Shown: in pieces, positions 13,954 to 18,487 of the stretch | How the letters are laid out: the number at the start of each line of letters is the position of its first letter | Position numbering within the stretch: position 1 is the stretch's first letter | From: JANXQG01 sp037147235 | Lineage (GTDB): Bacteria > Planctomycetota > Planctomycetia > Pirellulales > Thermoguttaceae | Reading direction: 5' to 3' | Length of the DNA stretch: 18,487 nucleotides | Assembly (NCBI GenBank): GCA_037147235.1 | Contig: JBAWVO010000111.1 | Span: 1 to 18,487 of the forward strand | Translations under genes and position numbers: made by a program | The notes under the pieces: model-generated | The model's input: the letters and a program-made list of their open reading frames with translations, nothing else | What the model was told of the DNA's origin: nothing | Databases searched by the model: none

Positions 13954-14545
13954 GGTTGTGCCAAGAAGCTTGGAAAGGGAGGACAACGAACAATGAAGTG
14001 AGTTGAAAACCTTTTATCGGAGCCCTGCGGGTGAAAGCCCGTCCAGGAGAGCCTGACAAGCACCTGGAAGCCAGCCTTGCGCGGTGACGGGTAACCAACA
14101 TCGTGATACGTAGGTGGCGAGCCCGAAAGCCATGCCATTGAGCCTCGAAATTTTTTTCTTGTCGGCGCCTTCGTCGTCCACTTAGCGGGGGCCATGCGAG
14201 CGTTCCGTAATCGGTCAGGAACGTATCGGTCGGCCGGGGTCGGAGAACATGTGCAAACGGGAATCGGGGTTCCCCAGGAACTACGGAAGAAAACTCGGGC
14301 GGGGATACCGAGTGACCAACCCCAGGCCCGTCGTCGCCGCACGCAGCGACGCCGGGAGCGAAAAATGCGTGATCCCGTAGTATCGCCAAACGAAGGAAAC
14401 GAAGCGCGGCGAGATGGCCGGCAGGAAGTCGCAGTGCCTTGATAGTACCGATGAAGCCGGGGAACTTGACCCGCAAGGACCCGGGGGATGGGAAGCGAGG
14501 CATCGAGTAACCACACCGTTGGCGAGAAATACCTGAGAGGCTTAG

Positions 14546-14653
14546 GACCGGCGCAGAAATAACTGTCGCAAGAAAAGTAGCAGGCACACTCCGTGTGCCG
14601 TCTGCCCCCGCTCGGCGAGTGGGCAAAACACGACAGTTATTTCTGCGCCAGTC
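14546..14653. mobile_element. 108-bp MITE with CTTAG target-site duplication
   Basis: Terminal inverted repeats begin GACCGGCGCAGAAATAACTG (left) and, read on the other strand, GACTGGCGCAGAAATAACTG (right); they agree over 23 bp with one mismatch. The direct repeat CTTAG flanks both sides (14541-14545 and 14654-14658). Inside is a GGCACAC-TCC-GTGTGCC hairpin. It encodes nothing and would have to be moved by a transposase in trans. Removing it with one CTTAG copy restores a GAGAG...CTCTC hairpin of the surrounding intron. Confidence 0.85.
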
Positions 14654-14752
14654 CTTAGAACTCTCGCGTGGTGTTACCGAAACGTCACCGGATAGCGAAT
14701 GACGGGTTTGCCGCGGCGTCATGTCGTTGGTGAAGCGAAGGGGTTATTTGAG

Positions 14753-14786
14753 GAACCGTATGGTCTAATGCGTCCACGTACGGATC
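14753..14786 (+). ncRNA. Group II intron domain V
   Basis: The element has exactly 34 nt. The lower stem pairs GAACCGTAT with GTACGGATC, and the two-base bulge precedes the 3' strand as expected. The catalytic-triad position reads AAC where AGC or CGC is usual, there is an A-A mismatch opposite it, and the upper stem/loop (GGTCTAATGCGTCC) is imperfect. This suggests that splicing is weak or lost. Confidence 0.7.
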
Positions 14787-15006
14787 TGTGGGAGCCCTGG
14801 GCGGGTAACCGCCCAGGGCCACCCGGCCATCGACCAAAATTGGTGCGGATGCACAATATGGGAAACTTATCGTGCCGGATGAAATGCCAAAACCTGCCTG
14901 TTTTCTCTGCTTTCTCGGTGACCTCTGTGGCTAAATATGGAATAAGGGTGTGTTGACAGCCCACTGATTGGGGTGAGGAACAGGAACCTGACGAGTACCG
15001 TATTGA

Positions 15007-15201
15007 TTTTCCGGACTTGGCCGTGTTGTCATTCCGGCTGACGCCACCCACATTGCTGCGGCTACTGTGGCCCAAGCCGACCTGATCTCGAGTTGGAACT
15101 TCCAACATATCGTCAACTTCAACCGGATTCACAAGTTTAAGGGTGTCAATACTCAAAACGGTTATCCCGCGATCGACATCTATAGTCCGATGGAGTTATA
15201 A
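15007..15201 (+). pseudogene. 5'-truncated PIN-domain toxin
   Basis: The last 64 codons of a PIN-like toxin remain: VVIPADATHIAAATVAQADL followed by ISSWNFQHIVNFNRI, and ending YPAIDIYSPMEL. The DATHIAAATV and SWNFQHIVNF blocks are typical of the C-terminal half of this toxin family, including one conserved acidic residue. The frame is closed by a TGA at 15004, with no start codon or N-terminal catalytic aspartates upstream. The stop is 3 nt before the antitoxin-like gene at 15205, the usual paired layout. It is broken and should be inactive. Confidence 0.72.
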
Positions 15202-15204
15202 GTT

Positions 15205-15432
15205 ATGACGATCAAGAGTAAGAAAACCTTCGATTGCGTGGAGATGAAAAATCGAATTCAAGCCGAGATTCAAGCCGAGTGCGAGTCCCGACGGAACGAA
15301 TTCCCGTCGTTCGTTGAGTTCATCAAAGCCGCAGCGGCGGAGTCAGACTACGTTCGAGCCATACATGACAAATTCGGCGCGGTCAAAGAGGGCGTCAAAT
15401 CCTTGTCTCCTCTTTCGAGGGGAGAGGGCTAG
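15205..15432 (+). CDS. Antitoxin-like small protein with repeat-derived C-terminus
   Basis: 75 aa. The start KKTFDCVEMKNRIQAEIQAE resembles the short proteins that follow PIN toxins of the SWNF type, so it is probably the orphaned antitoxin of the truncated toxin directly upstream (3-nt gap). The last 10 residues, SLSPLSRGEG, and the stop codon come from a GC-rich hairpin repeat (15405-15440), so the native C-terminus has probably been replaced. With its toxin broken it may be under no selection. Confidence 0.6.
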   Translation: MTIKSKKTFDCVEMKNRIQAEIQAECESRRNEFPSFVEFIKAAAAESDYVRAIHDKFGAVKEGVKSLSPLSRGEG

Positions 15433-15440
15433 AGTGAGGG
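15405..15440 (+). repeat. GC-rich hairpin repeat forming the antitoxin 3' end
   Basis: TCTCCTC-TTTC-GAGGGGAGA with trailing GGGCTAGAGTGAGGG is the same family as the units in dndC and the glycosyltransferase. The TAG within it serves as stop codon of the gene starting at 15205. Confidence 0.75.
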
Positions 15441-15492
15441 TTGTGGTGAGAATGGTTGAAACCAGATCACACTACAGCCCTCTCTCCAGTCG

Positions 15493-15509
15493 AACCGGAA
15501 GAGCCGGTT
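15493..15509 (+). terminator. Possible terminator hairpin after the antitoxin gene
   Basis: AACCGG-AAGAG-CCGGTT is followed by ATTTTG on the plus strand. The stem is short and the U-run weak. It overlaps the stop codon of the minus-strand PAP2 gene, so it may serve the convergent pair. Confidence 0.3.
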
Positions 15510-16290
15510 ATTTTGCTTTCTCGCGCCGCGGCAACAATCGCGAAACGGTCGCTCCTACTTGCCTCCAAAACCATTCGGCATACCGCCGATCGAACCAATG
15601 GGCGCGTAGAGTCAGGGCCGCGACGAGACATCCGACGGCTGCCCCGCAGAGTACGTCGCTGAGGAAATGCGCTCCACTGTCCATCCGCTGATAAGCAACC
15701 AGCACCGGAAGAATGCAGAACAGGCCTCGTGCGGTGGGATAGATGCAGATTAGGGAAATGGCCAAGCCGACGGCGGTGGCCGTGTGGCCCGAGGGAAAGC
15801 TCTGGCCCGCGCTGCCGATCGAACCCAAGGGCAACCACGGCCCAAAGCTGCTCCACACACTGCCGAGAAAGTCGAAGTGATGCGGCCTCGCACGGGTGAT
15901 CAACATTTTCACCCCATCGGCTGCCAAACCCGACAGCAAGGCTGTTGCCGCCACGCCAGGAACGGCCCAACGTCGCGTCCGGTCAAGTTGCCACATCAAG
16001 ATGGCAACCACCAGCACGCACTCGCCTCGCCCGAAGATTTCGGAAATCGTCGCCAGATCATGCAGATATCTTGGCCCACGGCCCTGGTGAAACCAGAGTG
16101 CCAAGGAGCAGTCAACGCTGAAAGCGGCAAGGGCACAACCGACCAGAACCGTTGCCGCCAGTAGCAGCCACCAACAAGCCCAGCCTGATCCAACCATTGG
16201 CGAAGGGCTGTCAGGCCGACGGCCTTTGATTTTTGTCAACGGAAAATGTGTAGCCCCAGAGATCACGGATATATTCTGCGTAGTTTGCAT
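15508..16290 (-). CDS. PAP2-family membrane phosphatase
   Basis: 260 aa from the ATG at 16290. The three phosphatase motifs are intact: KMLITRARP (about 128-136), PSGH (166-169) and RMDSGAHFLSD (R202, H208, D212). Several hydrophobic segments surround them (WWLLLAATVLVGCALAAF near the N-terminus, and others later), as in integral-membrane PAP2 enzymes that act on lipid phosphates or undecaprenyl pyrophosphate. The substrate cannot be told. The frame begins with a TTG at 16314, and a later ATG lies at 16197; none has a strong ribosome-binding site, so the start is uncertain. It is divergent from the GT83-like gene; both handle lipid-linked phosphates or sugars, so a joint envelope role is possible. 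Confidence 0.87.
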   Translation of the reverse strand: MQTTQNISVISGATHFPLTKIKGRRPDSPSPMVGSGWACWWLLLAATVLVGCALAAFSVDCSLALWFHQGRGPRYLHDLATISEIFGRGECVLVVAILMWQLDRTRRWAVPGVAATALLSGLAADGVKMLITRARPHHFDFLGSVWSSFGPWLPLGSIGSAGQSFPSGHTATAVGLAISLICIYPTARGLFCILPVLVAYQRMDSGAHFLSDVLCGAAVGCLVAALTLRAHWFDRRYAEWFWRQVGATVSRLLPRREKAK

Positions 16291-16330
16291 ATTCTGCCCA
16301 CAATAACAAGCCAAGTGGCTCCCCCACGGT

Positions 16331-16354
16331 GAGCCGCCGGTTAGGCGGCTCTTT
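16331..16354 (+). repeat. GAGCCGCC hairpin followed by TTT
   Basis: GAGCCGCC-GGTTA-GGCGGCTC is a perfect 8-bp stem with a 5-nt loop and three T's on the plus strand. It sits 40 bp upstream of the PAP2 start, where no plus-strand gene ends, so I read it as a dispersed repeat rather than a terminator. Confidence 0.6.
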
Positions 16355-16661
16355 CCGTTCGGTTTGCCCTGCTGGACGGGAAGTGATGTTGTCCCAATTG
16401 GCTAAGTTCCGTAGACTCACACGCTACCATTTTCCGCCAAACGGGTTGCATCCGTTGGTCTGGTATCGGTTGCGGGAAGAAACATGGTTAAGTCAATTGT
16501 GCTTAGATAACCGGTAAACTCGATCTTGTCCATATCTTTTACCAGAAGTTTCTTGATGCGCAGCGCGATTTGAGTGATTCAGGGCGTGGCGATAGAGAGG
16601 TTTAATTATTTTTACCCGTTCGCAATATAAATCGCAGAACATCCGGCATCAGCTCATCATC
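16355..16661. other. Intergenic stretch between divergent PAP2 and glycosyltransferase genes
   Basis: No coding frame with support is present. Just before the glycosyltransferase there is AGAGAGG (16594-16600) followed by ATT codons in frame, discussed under that gene. I found no well-spaced promoter pair. Confidence 0.5.
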
Positions 16662-18407
16662 GTGCTGGCCGCCGGGGTGATCTGTTTCGTCAATCTTGGG
16701 GTGACCGGACTGTGGGATCTCGACGAGGCCCTCTACACCTCGATCGCCCGAGAAATGAGTCTCCGCGGCGATTGGGTCGTGACAACCTTCAACGCGAGCG
16801 TCTTTTACGACAAACCGCCGCTGATGTTCTGGCTGATGATGGGCAGCTTCAAATTTCTAGGCACCAGCGAATTCTCCGCACGCCTACCCGCGGCAATCTT
16901 TGCGATCGGCACGGCGTTGGCGACCTATCACTTGGCACGGCGGCTGTTTTCGGCCGAAGTCGGTTTTTGGGCCGGATTGGTGACGACATCCAATGTCATC
17001 TTCACGGTATCGGCCCGAGCGGCAACGGTCGACTCAGCCTTGGTGTTCATCACCACGCTGGCCATGGCACTCTTTGCCAAGGGAGCACGAATCGGCGAAC
17101 CTGCGGAAGTCCAGCCCGTGAACAGGCACGGACGGCTGGCATTTCTGCCAACGTCGTGGTCGGTTTACGCGATGCTGGGGGGTCTGCTCGGCCTGGCGGT
17201 GCTGGCCAAGGGACCGATCGGTTTCTTGTTGCCGGCTGCTTCCCTGGGGCTTTTTTTGCTGCTGATGAACGAAGCCGTGGTGGTCCCCCCTCTCCCGAAG
17301 GGCGAGGGGAGATTTCGCTGGAAAGAGGTGCCCCTTAAAATTGCACAGGTTATTTCCCTGTTTTCGCCCCGTAAATTGCTTCGCGTGACCTGGGCGATGC
17401 GACCGCTGACGGTGTTGGCGTTTACGGCCCTGGTGGCCTTGCCGTGGTATGTGGCAATCACCTGGAAAACCGACGGCGAGTGGCTGTCGCAGTTCGTCAC
17501 TAAGTACAACTTAGGACCGTTCCTCAAGCCATTTCTCGGCCATCGTGGTCCGTTCTATTATCACTTCGTTGTCGTGCTGATTGGCCTGTTCCCCTGGTCG
17601 GTTTTCCTGGGGCCGACGATCATTAATGCCTATCGCTCGCTTCGTGCGCGGGGCAAGGACTTGCCGTCCTATGTGTTTGTCGTCTGCTGGATCGGCGCGT
17701 TTTTCGGCTTCTGGTCAACGTGTAGCACCAAGCTACCGCATTATGTTCTGCCGGCCTACCCAGCACTAGCCATCCTGACGGGCTGCTTTCTACAGGCATG
17801 GATCCAGCGGGCCGAGGTGGCCGCTCGCCACGTCATGCCCATCGCGACCAGCATATTTTTGGGCGTGGGAGTGGCGATGCTGGTAGTCTTGCCGCTGGTG
17901 ACCGCGCGGTATGCTCCCGGCGAAGAGATCGTGGCACTTCTCGGGCTGGTACTGGCCGTGGGTGGCGGTTTATGTTGGTATTTCCTGACGCGTGGCCGGC
18001 GGCGATCGTACATGGTCATGTTCGCCACGGCTTCGGTGCTCTTCATCACGATGCTCTTTGGCTGGGCGGCGGTCCGTATCGATCGGCATCAGCACTCCCG
18101 GCCGCTGATGGAGGAAGTCCGTCGTGACAGCCCTGCCGAGCCGCAGATCGCCGGCTACAAGTATTGCGACGCCAGCACTGTCTATTATGCTCGCGGCCCT
18201 GTGGCAGAATGTAACGACGCAAGCAAACTTCGCGATTTCCTCAACCGCTCGGCTCATCCCTACGTGTTTACGACCGGCGACGAGCAGAAGAACCTAGAAA
18301 CCCAAATGCCCGGCCAGTGGCGCGTTGTCGCGCAGCGGCCGCGGTTTCCGCTCAAGGGCCAGATCGTGGTCCTCGCTCCGCTAGCCCGGATTATTCATAA
18401 ATTGTAG
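16662..18407 (+). CDS. ArnT-like (GT83/PMT-superfamily) membrane glycosyltransferase
   Basis: 581 aa from a GTG. An early hydrophobic helix leads into GLWDLDEALYTSIAREM, holding the acidic catalytic loop (D19/D21/E22), then FYDKPPLMFWLMM (about 48-60), as in ArnT-type enzymes that move a sugar from a polyprenyl-phosphate donor. About ten further hydrophobic segments and a soluble C-terminal part follow. The start is odd: the frame is open back to 16596 with plausible coding sequence (HQLIIVLAAGV forms the first membrane helix) but no ATG/GTG/TTG; AGAGAGG then ATT at 16605/16608 is the only ribosome-site-like arrangement. The N-terminus may be truncated or begin at an unusual codon. Residues about 209-217 (PPLPKGEGR) are encoded by a GC-rich hairpin repeat. 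Substrate unknown. Confidence 0.86.
   Translation: MLAAGVICFVNLGVTGLWDLDEALYTSIAREMSLRGDWVVTTFNASVFYDKPPLMFWLMMGSFKFLGTSEFSARLPAAIFAIGTALATYHLARRLFSAEVGFWAGLVTTSNVIFTVSARAATVDSALVFITTLAMALFAKGARIGEPAEVQPVNRHGRLAFLPTSWSVYAMLGGLLGLAVLAKGPIGFLLPAASLGLFLLLMNEAVVVPPLPKGEGRFRWKEVPLKIAQVISLFSPRKLLRVTWAMRPLTVLAFTALVALPWYVAITWKTDGEWLSQFVTKYNLGPFLKPFLGHRGPFYYHFVVVLIGLFPWSVFLGPTIINAYRSLRARGKDLPSYVFVVCWIGAFFGFWSTCSTKLPHYVLPAYPALAILTGCFLQAWIQRAEVAARHVMPIATSIFLGVGVAMLVVLPLVTARYAPGEEIVALLGLVLAVGGGLCWYFLTRGRRRSYMVMFATASVLFITMLFGWAAVRIDRHQHSRPLMEEVRRDSPAEPQIAGYKYCDASTVYYARGPVAECNDASKLRDFLNRSAHPYVFTTGDEQKNLETQMPGQWRVVAQRPRFPLKGQIVVLAPLARIIHKL
17286..17311 (+). repeat. GC-rich hairpin repeat inside the glycosyltransferase gene
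   Basis: CCCCCTCTCCC-GAA-GGGCGAGGGG is self-complementary and belongs to the family seen in dndC (9394-9478) and at 15405. It is read in frame and falls in a soluble loop between membrane helices, where an insertion could be tolerated. Confidence 0.8.
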
Positions 18408-18455
18408 GGTGCGTGAAGCGAACCAACACCCAGGAAATGGTGCGTTGCGCACGGA
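18405..18455. repeat. Possible dispersed GGTGCGT/GCGCAC repeat after the glycosyltransferase
   Basis: GGGTG...CACCC and GTGCG-TT-GCGCAC form two small hairpins directly after the stop codon. Such GGTGCGT-type sequences are common dispersed repeats downstream of genes; the window ends before it can be judged. Confidence 0.35.
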
Positions 18456-18487
18456 CTCAATACTTCGAGAACGTCTACCCTGAAATA

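Larger units (their letters stand above)
13998..14828 (+). mobile_element. Group II intron without reverse-transcriptase gene (degenerate)
   Basis: The 3' end has the order domain V (14753-14786) then domain VI, a long GC stem GCCCTGGGCGG-GTAA-CCGCCCAGGGC with an unpaired A near 14821, as in bacterial group II introns. The upstream 750 nt contain structured GAAA/GGTAAC-type junctions expected of domains I-III, for example GGTGAAAGCCC and AGTACCGATGAAGCCGGGG. No reverse-transcriptase frame exists anywhere in it; the long minus-strand frame is a shadow. The 5' boundary is set at GTGAG (13998), a tentative guess. A MITE interrupts it at 14546-14653. Without that insert the element is about 720 nt, right for an ORF-less intron. 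Confidence 0.7.

Noticed and set aside
13832..14722. Long minus-strand frame (296 codons) across the intron region
   Set aside because: It runs antisense to the group II intron and through the MITE, its composition is arginine/serine/proline-rich, and no domain is visible. Its length is a by-product of GC-rich structured RNA sequence.

Overview
The window looks like part of a planctomycete-type genome. The grounds are indirect: a mixed 40-67% GC composition, the style of the tyrosine-integrase relic, the ORF6N gene and the many small GC-rich hairpin repeats. It reads as an accessory or defence island. Its clear core is a complete DNA phosphorothioation (Dnd) modification set. On the plus strand run dndB (8267-9376), dndC (9378-11003), dndD (11000-13027) and dndE (13024-13407), tightly coupled. 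A divergent cysteine desulfurase, dndA (7715-6582, minus), supplies sulfur. No dndF, dndG or dndH restriction gene lies in the window.

Downstream of dndA on the same strand, from its own promoter at 6317-6290, comes a compact four-gene operon: a ParB-like protein (6246-5380), a second protein with a ParB/KorB-like helix-turn-helix (5290-4574), a metallo-beta-lactamase nuclease of the ligase-associated exonuclease/beta-CASP type (4577-3552), and a minimal SNF2 translocase (3550-2171). The last three genes are coupled by an ATGA overlap and a 1-nt gap. The operon is visibly lower in GC (38-43% in hand-counted lines) than dndA and dndBCDE (65-67%). My main hypothesis is that this ParB + HTH + nuclease + SNF2 cassette is an effector or restriction partner of the phosphorothioation genes, replacing dndFGH. 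It could also be an independent defence module placed beside them.

Layout: 1-2025 holds an autoregulated-looking winged-helix/nucleotidyltransferase gene, an ORF6N gene and a partly duplicated zinc-ribbon gene. 2171-6246 is the ParB/SNF2 operon. 6582-13407 is the Dnd system, with an elaborate nest of inverted repeats and a repeat-decorated promoter between dndA and dndB. 13436-13793 is an integrase relic followed by the 3' half of a tRNA, probably an attachment-site scar at the island edge. 13998-14828 is a group II intron without a reverse-transcriptase gene, interrupted by a 108-bp MITE with a CTTAG target duplication. 15007-15432 is a broken PIN-toxin/antitoxin pair. 15508-18407 holds a PAP2 phosphatase and a GT83/ArnT-like membrane glycosyltransferase.

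The same GC-rich hairpin repeat occurs four times (twice inside the dndC 5' coding end, once forming the 3' end of the antitoxin gene, once inside the glycosyltransferase), so repeats have been translated into protein here. All functional calls come from motif recognition by eye; no search was run.
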